Part shown: piece after piece, positions 10,946 through 24,645 of the stretch
Layout of the letters: each line of letters begins with the position of its first letter
Numbering within the stretch: position 1 is the stretch's first letter
Assembly (NCBI RefSeq): GCF_050003625.1
Contig: NC_134400.1
Span: 64,903,011-64,967,010, forward strand
Reading direction: 5' to 3'
Length of the DNA stretch: 64,000 nucleotides
DNA from: Haematobia irritans
Taxonomy: Eukaryota > Arthropoda > Insecta > Diptera > Muscidae
Position numbers and translations under genes: made by a program
Notes under the pieces: model-generated
Database searches by the model: none
Told to the model about the DNA's origin: nothing
Seen by the model: the letters and a program-made list of their open reading frames with translations, nothing else

Positions 10946-11881
10946 AAGGGTGATTCTTTTGAGGTTAGGATTTTCATGCATTAGTATTTGACAGATCACG
11001 TGGGATTTCAGACATGGTGTCAAAGAGAAAGATGCTCAGTATGCTTTGACATTTCATCATGAATAGACTTACTAACGAGCAACGCTTGCAAATCATTGAA
11101 TTTTATTACCAAAATCAGTGGCAGAAAATCCGCTTTTTTATCGACAAATTTTGTTCAGCGATGAGGCTCATTTCTGGTTGAATGGCTACGTAAATAAGCA
11201 AAATTGCCGCATTTGGAGTGAAGAGCAACCAGAAGCCGTTCAAGAACTGCCCATGCATCCCGAAAAATGCACTGTTTGGTGTGGTTTGTACGCTGGTGGA
11301 ATCATTGGACCGTATTTTTTCAAAGATGCTGTTGGACGCAACGTTACGGTGAATGGCGATCGCTATCGTTCGATGCTAACAAACTTTTTGTTGCCAAAAA
11401 TGGAAGAACTGAACTTGGTTGACATGTGGTTTCAACAAGATGGCGCTACATGCCACACAGCTCGCGATTCTATGGCCATTTTGAGGGAAAACTTCGGAGA
11501 ACAATTCATCTCAAGAAATGGACCGGTAAGTTGGCCACCAAGATCATGCGATTTGACGCCTTTAGACTATTTTTTGTGGGGCTACGTCAAGTCTAAAGTC
11601 TACAGAAATAAGCCAGCAACTATTCCAGCTTTGGAGGACAACATTTCCGAAGAAATTCGGGCTATTCCGGCCGAAATGCTCGAAAAAGTTGCCCAAAATT
11701 GGACTTTCCGAATGGACCACCTAAGACGCAGCCGCGGTCAACATTTAAATGAAATTATCTTCAAAAAGTAAATGTCATGGACCAATCTAACGTTTCAAAT
11801 AAAGAACCGATGAGATTTTGCAAATTTTATGCGTTTTTTTTTTTTTTTTTAAAGTTATCAAGCTCTTAACAAATCACCCTT
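10946..11881 (+). mobile_element. Internally deleted Tc1/mariner-superfamily transposon with TA target duplication
   Basis: The ends are inverted repeats (aagggtgatt at the left, aatcaccctt at the right), flanked by TA at 10944-10945 and 11882-11883. The uninterrupted site (tgtattattatatatttta) is present in spacers 1, 3, 4 and 5, so the insertion and its TA duplication can be read directly. At 936 bp it is shorter than typical autonomous relatives of about 1.3 kb. It must have landed after the array had formed, or in only one unit. Confidence 0.93.
11059..11771 (+). pseudogene. Transposase of the mariner-type element, N-terminal half deleted
   Basis: The start MNRLTNEQRLQIIEFYYQ is read from the ATG at 11059. 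After QNQ the frame switches to the catalytic half, read in another frame from about 11118 to 11771. This implies an internal deletion removing most of the DNA-binding domain and shifting the frame. The catalytic residues are visible: D in FSDEAHFW, D in WFQQDGATCHTA and a third D in CDLTPLDYFLWG. I count 36 residues between the second and third, so a DD36/37D spacing rather than mariner DD34D. The C-terminus ends NEIIFKK and looks complete. The protein cannot bind transposon ends normally, but the copy could in principle be mobilised in trans. Confidence 0.85.
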
Positions 11882-13524
11882 TATATATTTTATTTTGATG
11901 AAAATGAATAAATTATACAAAATTCATAGAATTTTGGCTTTGACTTTCAATTTGAAGTGGGGATATCATTCATACAAATTTAGCTTGAAAAGTATTTGCA
12001 ACGATGTTAATTTTGAATTTGACTCGCATCGAAAATTGTTTGACAAATTATTGAGTAGCGATGCATTTCAATTTGAGGATAACACTTGAGATATTATTGT
12101 TAATGTGTTGAATTTCACTGTTGAGGGTAATGTCTGTTTTTTGTTGAGAACGCGATTTTCTCAACAATTTCTCAACTTGAATATTACCCTAATCCTTTGA
12201 AAAAATGTTTGAAAAATTGTTGAAATTTAGCATTTTTCAAACGTTTGTGTTTATTGGGAATAATACATTTTATACCCAGTACGATATCGTACCGCATAGG
12301 AACATGATTGGTCCTAACGGACGGAAATATGGTAAGGGTACCTTTGGTGAAATCTTGTGCAAAACCATCTTTCACTTAGTTTCACGTTGCGGACAAGAAC
12401 ACATCGGCAAATGGGCAAAAAATTAGAAAAAAGTAATAAAGTATATATTTGGATTGATAGTGTGTTTTGTAATTGAAAATATTTAAGGAGATTAACAAAG
12501 AAATAGAATTCTGTGAACAAAAAAGTTTGGAAACTATCAAAGCGTAGACATAACCCGGTTCGACTCAGTGGTGGGGACGCTAGCTGTACTCACCACGTGT
12601 TTGAGACAGTACACTAGCACAGACACCTATGGTTGTCGAATTAAATGGTGGAGAGAGTTAAATATCCAGAGAAGGGGAACCAAACAAAAAAATATAAACA
12701 TTTGTCCGCAGAAATTGGAAAAATTCCAGGTAAATATGTCGTTGTCCATTTTGTAATTGTCCCAACGTGTTCATTAACAAAATATAAAATATTTTACCTG
12801 ATTACCTTTGATATAACAACTTCTGTTGGAATATCGAAGGTGCTCAACAAATTTCTTTGTAAATCCACAAAAAGAAATTGTAAAATAATATGTAAAACGT
12901 GTAAAATACAAAAAAAGTGCTTCATGTGCACTACAAAAGGATTCAACTTTATACTGTAAACCGTTAAACAACACTCTGAAAAAAATATACTTACCTGATT
13001 AAACAATACCCAATAAATACTACAAAAATTTGAAAATTTTATGATTAAATATAAAACAAAAATATCTGAAAACATTGAAAAATTCATATCAAGAAAAAAA
13101 AATAAGACGAAACAAAGCTAGATACTACAAACCGTCTAGCTACATTGTTAAAAAAAAAATATATGCATATATATATGTATGTATGTATGTATATGTATAT
13201 ATGCATGTGTATGCACATTTACCAAATTAAACAAAAACTAATGAAACTACTATATGTACAATTCTTAAAATTACTTATATATAAATAAAATGATTTGTTC
13301 TATGTGTAACGATTTGTAAATTATTGGATAAAAATGTAAAAAAAAAACAAAAAAATGAATATAAAAACGTTAAGATAAAAACATAAAATCTCTGTTACAA
13401 ATCTTTATCAAAATCATATGTACAAAACCCCACATATAATTTATTGAAATATTTAACTATTATATTAATCTTTAACATTTCATTTTTTTATCAAAAAAAA
13501 AAAAAAAAAGCTGCACAGGCTGAC

Positions 13525-13860
13525 ATGATGCGTATGTTAGAAGACAGACTCGCAGTTATGATACCACAGGCTATTAGGAATTCTATTGATTCACAGGGAA
13601 ATCTTTCATTTGATAATTATAATCAGAGACAGAATATATTGGCATATGGACAGGTGGATAACGGCCCACGTCAGGGACAACAACGACCCAATTTTCATTC
13701 GTCATTTCACAATACACCAAATCAAACTTTGCCTTCAACGTATCCTTCTTATCCTCGACCGCAACAACCAGGTTATAATACACTAGATATGCCTCAACAA
13801 TATTCGCCTTTTGTACCAAAACCAATTACACCGTTGCAATTGCAAAAGTGGAAGATATGA
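13525..13860 (+). pseudogene. gag remnant of array copy 2, cut by a 1.48-kb deletion
   Basis: Same N-terminal gag segment as copy 1 (MMRMLEDRLAV... to QLQK), again directly after an A-run. At 13850 the sequence jumps from the position equivalent to 4789 to the position equivalent to about 6272 in pol. This removes the rest of gag, including the zinc knuckles, and the protease. The frame then stops within ten nucleotides. The short match at the breakpoints (tggaagat against tgaagat) suggests end joining with microhomology. Confidence 0.88.
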
Positions 13861-16530
13861 TTTTTTATTTGGTTCCACATTTAAAACAAAGTTTAATAAT
13901 AGGATATGATTTGTGGCAAAAGTTAGGAATAAAGATAATAATGGATAACAGCTCCATTTGTGAAATTGAGTCTCCCGAGGAGAACAACAACATGCATGAA
14001 CTGACTGAGAAGGTCAAACTCTCATTCCGGTGCTACTCGAAATTTGGTCTTGGCAAAACTAACTTGGAAAAACACTACATAGACGTTGGAAATGCAACCC
14101 CAAAGAAAATGAGATATTTTCCAGTTAGTCCGGCCGTACAAAAACTTTTATATGAGGAATTGGATCGAATGATCGAATTAGATGTGATCGAAGTAGCAAA
14201 GAATGCAGAATGGAATAATAGAGTGACATTAGTGATTAAACCCAATAAAAATCGTTTATGTTTGGACGCGAGGGAGTTAAACAAAGTAACTCGAAAGGAT
14301 GCATATCCTTTACCAAACATAGATGGTTTATTGGCTAGACTTGGTGACACATTTTACATTTCCGCCATAGATCTGAAGGACGCATTTTGGCAGATTCCTC
14401 TGGAGGAATCAAGTCGGCCGTTGACAGCGTTCACAGTCCAAGGCAGGCCACATTACCAATGGCTGTGCAACGCTGCGCAACGAATGTGCCGACTTATGGA
14501 TAAAGTGATTCCTTCAGAGTTGAGAGACCGTGTGTTTGTGTACCTAGACGATCTATTGGGTGTGTCACCGAACTTCCAGGTACACATGGAAATGTTGAAT
14601 GTTGTAGGGAATAAGTTGACAGCCGCAGGTTTGACCATTAACATGGAAAAATCGAAATTTTGTTATCGCGAATTGAAATACCTTGGCTATATTGTCGGAG
14701 CAGGTAAATTGAAACCTGATCCTTCAAAAGTAGAAGCCATAACAAACATTAAGCCACCGAGGAACCAGAAAGACGTAAGAAAGTTTTTAGGGACTGTGGG
14801 ATGGTATAGACGAGTCATCCACGAATTCTCTACCCTCACAGCACCTCTCACGGACACTTTAAAAAAATCGCCTATATTTATATTGACACTTGAGGCATTA
14901 GAATCATTCGAGAAGTTGAAAATTTGTTTAGTTTCGAGTCCTGTTCTGACGACCCCAGATTTTGAGCGACCGTTCTATATTCAGTGCGATGCTTCAAACG
15001 TTGGTGTTGGTGCAGTGCTTTTTCAAAAAGACGATAATGATGGTGAGTATCCCATCGAATTTTTTTTCGAAGAAATTAAACAATGTCCAACGTAATTACT
15101 CAACAACTGAAAAGGAATATTTAGCCGTTATTCTGGCAATTAAGCGTTTTAGACAGTATGTGGAACTTATGGACTTGAAATTGCAAGGTTACAAATTTTC
15201 TATTGAACATAGAAAAGGAACCAAGAATATAGTCCAGGATATGTTGTCTGGTTGAGCATAGATGAACTTTTAGTGGAGGATAATGGCATAATCAATTTCG
15301 AATCAGAGGCTTTTAAAAGTGAGGATTATCTATCTCTTATGGATACTATTGAACAAAACCAAAACCGACTACCCGACTTGAAAGTCTGTGATGGAATTGT
15401 GTATAAAAGAGTTAGATTTAATCGAGATGAAGTTGAGTCAGAAGGCAGTTGTTGGCGAATTTGGCCTCCACAGGAATTGACCGAGGGGATAATTGTGAAA
15501 TCGCACGATGAAAATACTATTCATAGTGGCATGGCAAAGACATTGGAAAATGTTAGGCAACATTTTTATTGGCCATCAATGGTCACCCAAATAAGAGATG
15601 TGATGTTTGAAATGTGATGTTTGCAAGGAAGTGAAACATCCAAAACAGACGTTAAGACCTCCTATGGGTAATGAATTTGTCACACAAAGACCATTTCAGA
15701 AAATCTACATTGATTTTTTAGGACCTTACCCACGGACGAAATCTGGTAAAGCCTTTCTTTTTATAGTATTCGATCACAAACCCAAATTTGTTTTATTAAA
15801 GGCTATGAACAAAGCCATAACAAAATCTGTAAATAAATTCCTGGTAGAAGAAGTTTTCCATAAATTCGGAGTACCTGAATTCATACACTCCGATAATGGA
15901 AAACAATTCTTATCAGATTCATTTCAAGATCTGTTGAGAATGTTTGGCATACGACATATTCGTTCACCAATTCACTCCCCACAGGCAAATGCAAGTGAGC
16001 GAGTGAATCAAACGATTTTAAGCAGCATTAGGTGTTATCTGAAAACAGATCATTCCAAATGGGATGAAAATATTTCGAAAATAGAGTGTTCCTTACGATC
16101 CACCATACATTCGTCAACAGGTACATCACCCTATTTTGCTCTCATAGGATATCAGATGATAACACATGCTGATGCCTATAAAATCTTAAGGAAATTGAAT
16201 GCTCTGGAGGATGGTGAGACAATGATTTTACCTAAAGCGGACCAGATGCAAATCTTGCACAAAAAGATTAAGAAAAAATTACACGAAGCATATGAGCGAA
16301 ATGTCAGGTCTTATAACAGGAGAAGCCGCTTTACGACATTTCATGAAGGACAAGAAGTCTTTAGGAAAAAATTCGTGCAAAGCAATTTCTTAAAGGGGAT
16401 AAATGCAAAATTATGTAGACCTTGGCTAAAGTGCCGAATTCGAAAGGCAATTGGAAATTGCCAATACGAAGTGGAAACACTAAAAGGACAGTATATCGGG
16501 GTCATACACGCACAGCATTTAAGGGTATAG
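13848..16530 (+). pseudogene. pol remnant of array copy 2 (RT, RNase H, integrase; no protease)
   Basis: Begins inside the region downstream of the protease active site. RT through the start of RNase H is one open frame to 15095, because this copy has seven A (not eight) at the place where copy 1 is shifted. A private 21-bp deletion follows HELT (near 14006). The shared lesions remain: YQWLCNAAQ without MPFG, the eight-T frameshift, the RNase H core loss, TGA near 15253 and the integrase frameshift near 15615. YLDD and the integrase DDE residues are intact. RT markers (ATPKK, NAEWNN, NRLCL) match copy 1, whereas integrase markers (FDHKPK, AMNKA, FALIGYQ) match copy 3. The unit is therefore a mosaic. 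Confidence 0.9.
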
Positions 16531-19500
16531 AACAATATATACATATAACTGATAATAATTCTTACCGACAAGATCTATATGATCGGCCTTCAAAGCTTCA
16601 ATGTAAAATTTAAATTTCGGCATTCAACGTTCAAAGAAATATATCCAATCCTTTTTGTTTTGTTGACGCAGCACCTTAGAAAAAAAGAGAAAACGGCTTT
16701 AGTTCAATTAGACATTTTTCATAAACCTGTAAGAAAAGAAGAAAAAGAATAAATTAGTATTTGCCAAAATTAATATGAAATGCATAAAGAAGAGAACTTA
16801 TCTTAGCCGTATTGTAGAAGAAAAGTATTGTCTCTTATTTCCAACATTAATAATGCATTGTTGTAATCAAGTCATCAGATAATATCCAAAATCGCTTTTA
16901 GTTTCATTTATATGAGAATAATCATTGTCCTACTGTTTAACCTTTTTACGTGAATTTCCACACAGTATGTTCGTAAATTATGCCATAGACATCTTTAACA
17001 ACCATTTCACACAAGCCACACGAAAATAGTCCCTAAATTGTGAGAAACACGTGTCATTAAAGGAAACGAACATGATATACCTGCAAATAGAAAAATTATT
17101 AGAAATTGCTGTATCTAAATGATTTTCAAAAATACGTATCTATTTACAATGCAAAGATTTTAAACCAGGTACATAAATAAATTCCATAGCCATAGTCCAT
17201 ACACATTTGCCAATCCAAACCAAATTCCTTGTAATATTAGTTGGGCCACAACAATTAGGTATATATTGTCTATAGCCACACACAAGAATGCATCAGGTAG
17301 AACAATTCACACTTGGAACAATCAAATCAACCCGTTTTATCCATGATAATTGCCAATAGACACTAGACAGACATCAATTGCTGAATGTTCGCCAGCAAGA
17401 AAATTCCTTGTACCTGTATAAAAATAAAAAGGGACATTTATGAAAATTGGTCAAGGCAGTAACATTCACAACATAAAATAAAAACAAAAACCACAACATT
17501 TCTTTACATAACTTACCTTTGTAACCAGTCCATTATTGAATAGGCATAATTACATCACAGACGGCAACATAAACTATTCCTTTTTATCTATCTTTCCTCT
17601 CTGGAACTTAAACAAAATCATTTCTATTTTTTACACGAAAATTCGTCCAAATGACCCAAACATAATGTGGAAGTTTGCTTTGCACAACAGGTACGAAATA
17701 ACATCTATGGAACAATTTGAACAACAAAATTGGTTTCATTGATTTTTTTGTCCAGGGTAAATAGACATCATCATTAATTCTTTTTACGAGAACACTTCCA
17801 TATACCTGTGTAGAAAAGGAAATGTGAAATTTATGAAAATTGCAAAGACGAATCTTTGATATTTCATACCTTTATAACAAGCGTAACCAATGTGACGAAT
17901 GTAAACAAACAAGGAACGCTGACAGAAACACACACATGATATGGCACAGGGATAATCTACACTTTAGAGAAGTCACTAAATTTAAATCTCTTTGCAGAAA
18001 ACTAAAATCTTTGGATGCTACATTCTTGCAAACATTAAGAAGCTGACCAATGAAAAATGAGTGGCTTAGCGACAAGAAAAAGTTTCCAGAAACATTACAA
18101 GTGCAACCAATTAAAATTGTTAAAAACAACAAATTGTTGAAATTAACAACTTCTGGATGAAAATGTGCATCATATCGTCAGTTTAATTCATATGCTATTA
18201 TCAGTTTAAAATGGATATTTTGTGAATTCGTTCTGCTGGAAATCAATTCTAACACGCGGTCCAGTACGTTCCTAATTTCAAATTGCCCGCATGTTAATAA
18301 ATGTTAATGCTGTTTTATGACACCAAAAGGAAGGAAATCGAATTATCAATGCAAAAGTGTTTACTAATAATGTTTAAGATATTTAAAGTTTTGTTGTTTG
18401 TTTTTTTTTTTTGTTCTTATTTGTTGATATGTTTAATAAGATTATTATTTATCAATTGGTATTGTAGTGTATTGTGTAGTGTAGTGTATTATTATATATT
18501 TTATTTTGATGAAAATGAATAAATTATACAAAATTCATAGAATTTTGGCTTTGACTTTCAATTTGAAGTGGGGATATCATTCATACAAATTTAGCTTGAA
18601 AAGTATTTGCAACGATGTTAATTTTGAATTCGACTCGCATCGAAAATTGTTTGACAAATTATTGAGTAGCGATGCATTTCAATTTGAGGATAACACTTGA
18701 GATATTATTGTTAATGTGTTGAATTTCACTGTTGAGGGTAATGTCTGTTTTTTGTTGAGAACGCGATTTTCTCAACAATTTCTCAACTTGAATATTACCC
18801 TAATCCTTTGAAAAAATGTTTGAAAAATTGTTGAAATTTAGCATTTTTCAAACGTTTGTGTTTATTGGGAATAATACATTTTATACCCAGTACGATATCG
18901 TACCGCATAGGAACATGATTGGTCCTAACGGACGGAAATATGGTAAGGGTACCTTTGGTGAAATCTTGTGCAAAACCATCTTTCACTTAGTTTCACGTTG
19001 CGGACAAGAACACATCGGCAAATGGGCAAAAAATTAGAAAAAAGTAATAAAGTATATATTTGGATTGATAGTGTGTTTTGTAATTGAAAATATTTAAGGA
19101 GATTAACAAAGAAATAGAATTCTGTGAACAAAAAAGTTTGGAAACTATCAAAGCGTAGACATAACCCGGTTCGACTCAGTGGTGGGGACGCTAGCTGTAC
19201 TCACCACGTGTTTGAGACAGTACACTAGCACAGACACCTATGGTTGTCGAATTAAATGGTGGAGAGAGTTAAATATCCAGAGAAGGGGAACCAAACAAAA
19301 AAATATAAACATTTGTCCGCAGAAATTGGAAAAATTCCAGGTAAATATGTCGTTGTCCATTTTGTAATTGTCCCAACGTGTTCATTAACAAAATATAAAA
19401 TATTTTACCTGATTACCTTTGATATAACAACTTCTGTTGGAATATCGAAGGTGCTCAACAAATTTCTTTGTAAATCCACAAAAAGAAATTGTAAAATAAT

Positions 19501-20135
19501 ATGTAAAACATGTAAAATACAAAAAAAGTGCTTCATGTGCACTACAAAAGGATTCAACTTTATACTGTAAACCGTTAAACAACACTCTGAAAAAAATATA
19601 CTTACCTGATTAAACAATACCCAATAAATACTACAAAAATTTGAAAATTTTATGATTAAATATTAAACAAAAATATCTGAAAACATTGAAAAATTCATAT
19701 CAAGAAAAAAAAAATAAGACGAAACAAAGCTAGATACTACAAACCGTCTAGCTACATTGTTAAAAAAAAATATATGCATATATATATATATATGTATGTA
19801 TGTATATGTATATATGCATGTGTATGCACATTTACCAAATTAAACAAAAACTAATGAAACTACTATATGTACAATTCTTAAAATTACTTATATATAAATA
19901 AAATGATTTGTTCTATGTGTAACGATTTGTAAATTATTGGATAAAAATGTAAAAAAAAACAAAAAAATGAATATAAAAACGTTAAGATAAAAACATAAAA
20001 TCTCTGTTACAAATCTTTATCAAAATCATATGTACAAAACCCCACATATAATTTATTGAAATATTTAACTATTATATTAATCTTTAACATTTCATTTTTT
20101 TATCAAAAAAAAAAAAAAAAGCTGCAAAGGCTGAC
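16531..20135 (+). other. Array spacer 3
   Basis: Matches spacer 1 at offset about +15676, with no transposon. It shares variants with spacers 4 and 5 that spacers 1 and 2 lack, for example aattctttttacg near 17776 in place of an A-run, and 'gataattgcc' near 17346. Minus-strand splice-like signals, hairpins (near 18735-18904), microsatellite and terminal A-run are kept. No convincing plus-strand gene. Confidence 0.75.
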
Positions 20136-21170
20136 ATGATGCGTATGTTAGAAGACAGACTCGCAGTTATGATACCACAGGCTATTAGGAATTCTATTGA
20201 TTCACAGGGAAATCTTTCATTTGATAATTATAATCAGAGACAGAATATATTGGCATATGGACAGGTGGATAACGGCCCACGTCAGGGACAACAACGACCC
20301 AATTTTCATTCGTCATTTCACAATACACCAAATCAAACTTTGCCTCGAACGTATCCTTCTTATCCTCGACCGCAACAACCAGGTTATAATACACTAGATA
20401 TGCCTCAACAATATTCGCCTTTTGTACCAAAACCAATTACACCTTTGCAATTGCAAAAGTGGGGGTTAAAATTTGACGGCTCATCTAAATCGGTGAGCGT
20501 CGAAGATTTCGTCTTCCGAGCTTAGTCTTTACGACTCGATTACAATTGTCCTTGGGACATTTTTGTTAAAGGATTTCACCATCTCTTGACTGGGAGAGCC
20601 CATGATTGGATTTGGCAATTTCGCCAACAAAATCCTGTTTGTCAATGGGATCACCTTAAGTACCATTTTATTAAAAAGTTCAGGAATTTCGAAAGCGATT
20701 TCGAAATCCAAAGACGAATCATGGAGAGACGACAAATGCCCTCGGAAACAGCGGATATGTATATATCGGAAATTGTCAAATTGAGAAACCAACTTCGAAT
20801 TCCTATTCATGAACATGAATTAGTTCGTATCATGAAGGACAATTTAAAGGATGGACTTGTTCAATTGATATTCCCAAAAGATATAGAGACAATCGACGGC
20901 CTTCTTGAAGAATGTAAGAGAGCAGAAAAAAATATTTCGAAAAGAATCTCTTACAGAAGACAAGACCAAAAATATAGACGTGTGAATGAACTGGACATTG
21001 GTGAAGACGGAACCTTAGAAGTCACCCAAGATGTGGAGGCTTTATATCAAGATGCTGGACTAGCTAGACAACTTGTCTGCTGGAATTGTAAAAGAAACGG
21101 CCACACATTTATAGATTGCGCTGAAGAGAAACGAAATATTTTCTGTTACAGATGGGACCACATCGCCTAA
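20136..21170 (+). pseudogene. gag of array copy 3 (same TAG and knuckle frameshift)
   Basis: Same structure as the copy 1 gag: truncated behind an A-run, TAG at 20523-20525, the frame resuming to the intact first zinc knuckle (CWNCKRNGHTFIDC), then a frame break at the second knuckle and TAA at 21168-21170. I saw no additional private lesion. The identity of these two breaks with copy 1 is the main evidence that the array derives from one dead founder. Confidence 0.85.
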
Positions 21171-24100
21171 ATGCCCACGATGTATGGGAAACCCGAATCG
21201 GAACATGGCAAGAACTGGGCAGACATGTTCAAAATCCGAATAGACCCAGTATCTCATATGCGAAATCTAAATGGAGACATTATTCATAAAAATAACTGTA
21301 ATACTGACGAAAACGAGAATTTTGAATATAGTGATGGAAATGAAATTTTTTTAAATTCACCAAATATTCACAATCATACCTACACGGAATCGACAGACAT
21401 TTTTCAAAATGAATCTTTTTCAGAATCCAGTGAGAAAATCCAAAATTCCTCCATTGGAAAAAATAATGACAAATCTTTGTTAGTGACAAATTCGAGGTCT
21501 ACACGAATTCTTCAACATGAAGTGAAACCAAATAAAGGCAGTAAAATTTACCCTATAATTCCCTACGAAGTACGTTTACAAAATTATATCGAGAAGAGAA
21601 ACGAGATATTTCAGGATTTTGAACCGAAAATAACTAAAAGGGTATCGAAGGCACGAGAAAGGTACAAGAAACGGAAAAGTGAGAGAAGACAAATAGAATT
21701 GACTTGTTTATCTAACGAAAGGGATATTAGACCTTACATGGACATAGAACTAAATGGCATTCAATTTAAAGGCTTGATGGATAGCGTTGCAGCAGTAAGC
21801 TGCTTAGGTAGAAATTGTTTGGAAAATATGGAAGCAATGAATGTACCAATAATAGATTTTAAATCTACCATAAATACAGCTGGTGGCAATCCTCTGCAAA
21901 TCATTGGGAAAGTTATATTGAATGTTCAATGTGGTGATAAAAATGAAGATATGATTTTTTATTTGGTTCCACATTTAAAACAAAGTTTAATAATAGGATA
22001 TGATTTGTGGCAAAAGTTAGGAATAAAGATAATAATGGATAACAGCTCCATTTGTGAAATTGAGTCTCCCGAGGAGAACAACAACATGCATGAACTGACT
22101 CATGAACAAAATAGGATTTTGGAGAAGGTCAAACTCTCATTCCGGTGCTACTCGAAATTTGGTCTTGGCAAAACTAACTTGGAAAAACACTACATAGACG
22201 TTGGAAATGCAACCTCAAAGAAAATGAGATATTTTCCAGTTAGTCCGGCCGTACAAAAACTTTTATATGAGGAATTGGATCGAATGATCGAATTAGATGT
22301 GATCGAAGTAGCAAAGAATGCAGCATGGAATAATAGAGTGACATTAGTGATTAAACCCAATAAAAATCATTTATGTTTGGACGCGAGGGAGTTAAACAAA
22401 GTAACTCGAAAGGATGCATATCCTTTACCAAACATAGATGGTTTATTGGCTAGACTTGGTGACACATTTTACATTTCCGCCATAGATCTGAAGGACGCAT
22501 TTTGGCAGATTCCTCTGGAGGAATCAAGTCGGCCGTTGACAGCGTTCACAGTCCAAGGCAGGCCACATTACCAATGGCTGTGCAACGCTGCGCAACGAAT
22601 GTGCCGACTTATGGATAAAGTGATTCCTTCAGAGTTGAGAGACCGTGTGTTTGTGTACCTAGACGATCTATTGGGTGAGTCACCGAACTTCCAGGTACAC
22701 ATGGAAATGTTGAATGTTGTAGGGAATAAGTTGACAGCCGCAGGTTTGACCATTAACATGGAAAAATCGAAATTTTGTTATCGCGAATTGAAATACCTTG
22801 GCTATATTGTCGGAGCAGGTAAATTGAAACCTGATCCTTCAAAAGTAGAAGCCATAACAAACATTAAGCCACCGAGGAACCAGAAAGACGTAAGAAAGTT
22901 TTTAGGGACTGTGGGATGGTATAGACGAGTCATCCACGAATTCTCTACCCTCACAGCACCTCTCACGGACACTTTAAAAAAATCGCCTATATTTATATTG
23001 ACACTTGAGGCATTAGAATCATTCGAGAAGTTGAAAATTTGTTTAGTTTCGAGTCCTGTTCTGACGACCCCAGATTTTGAGCGACCGTTCTATATTCAGT
23101 GCGATGCTTCAAACGTTGGTGTTGGTGCAGTGCTTTTTCAAAAAGACGATAATGATGGTGAGTATCCCATCGAATTTTTTTTCGAAGAAATTAAACAATG
23201 TCCAACGTAATTACTCAACAACTGAAAAGGAATATTTAGCCGTTATTCTGGCAATTAAGCGTTTTAGACAGTATGTGGAACTTATGGACTTGAAATTGCA
23301 AGGTTACAAATTTTCTATTGAACATAGAAAAGGAACCAAGAATATAGTCCAGGATATGTTGTCTGGTTGAGCATAGATGAACTTTTAGTGGAGGATAATG
23401 GCATAATCAATTTCGAATCAGAGGCTTTTAAAAGTGAGGATTATCTATCTCTTATGGATACTATTGAACAAAACCAAAACCGACTACCCGACTTGAAAGT
23501 CTGTGATGGAATTGTGTATAAAAGAGTTAGATTTAATCGAGATGAAGTTGAGTCAGAAGGCAGTTGTTGGCGAATTTGGCCTCCACAGGAATTGACCGAG
23601 GGGATAATTGTGAAATCGCACGATGAAAATACTATTCATAGTGGCATGGCAAAGACATTGGAAAATGTTAGGCAACATTTTTATTGGCCATCAATGGTCA
23701 CCCAAATAAGAGATGTGATGTTTGAAATGTGATGTTTGCAAGGAAGTGAAACATCCAAAACAGACGTTAAGACCTCCTATGGGTAATGAATTTGTCACAC
23801 AAAGACCATTTCAGAAAATCTACATTGATTTTTTAGGACCTTACCCACGGACGAAATCTGGTAAAGCCTTTCTTTTTATAGTATTCGATCACAAACCCAA
23901 ATTTGTTTTATTAAAGGCTATGAACAAAGCCATAACAAAATCTGTAAATAAATTCCTGGTAGAAGAAGTTTTCCATAAATTCGGAGTACCTGAATTCATA
24001 CACTCCGATAATGGAAAACAATTCTTATCAGATTCATTTCAAGATCTGTTGAGAATGTTTGGCATACGACATATTCGTTCACCAATTCACTCCCCACAGG

Positions 24101-24645
24101 CAAATGCAAGTGAGCGAGTGAATCAAACGATTTTAAGCAGCATTAGGTGTTATCTGAAAACAGATCATTCCAAATGGGATGAAAATATTTCGAAAATAGA
24201 GTGTTCCTTACGATCCACCATACATTCGTCAACAGGTACATCACCCTATTTTGCTCTCATAGGATATCAGATGATAACACATGCTGATGCCTATAAAATC
24301 TTAAGGAAATTGAATGCTCTGGAGGATGGTGAGACAATGATTTTACCTAAAGCGGACCAGATGCAAATCTTGCACAAAAAGATTAAGAAAAAATTACACG
24401 AAGCATATGAGCGAAATGTCAGGTCTTATAACAGGAGAAGCCGCTTTACGACATTTCATGAAGGACAAGAAGTCTTTAGGAAAAAATTCGTGCAAAGCAA
24501 TTTCTTAAAGGGGATAAATGCAAAATTATGTAGACCTTGGCTAAAGTGCCGAATTCGAAAGGCAATTGGAAATTGCCAATACGAAGTGGAAACACTAAAA
24601 GGACAGTATATCGGGGTCATACACGCACAGCATTTAAGGGTATAG
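21171..24645 (+). pseudogene. pol of array copy 3, protease active site changed to DSV
   Basis: The first frame is open to 23210 and covers protease, RT and the start of RNase H, because there are seven A at the copy 1 shift site. The protease triplet reads DSVAAV (near 21780) instead of DSGAAV. Aspartic proteases need the Gly after Ser/Thr for the active-site turn, so this copy should be dead for processing. RT keeps YLDD, followed by LGESPNF here, and lacks the MPFG block. Downstream it has the eight-T frameshift near 23176, the missing RNase H middle, TGA near 23368, the integrase frameshift near 23730 and an intact-looking DDE core. Variants ATSKK, NAAWNN and NHLCL are shared only with copy 4. 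Confidence 0.9.

Larger units (their letters stand above)
8975..13524 (+). other. Array spacer 2, interrupted by a mariner-type transposon
   Basis: Matches spacer 1 at offset +8120 up to 10943 and +9060 after 11884, the difference being the transposon at 10946-11881. It keeps the minus-strand splice-like signals, the hairpin cluster (near 12124-12292), the microsatellite and the A-run before gag (about 13493-13509). No long plus-strand ORF outside the transposon. Confidence 0.75.
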
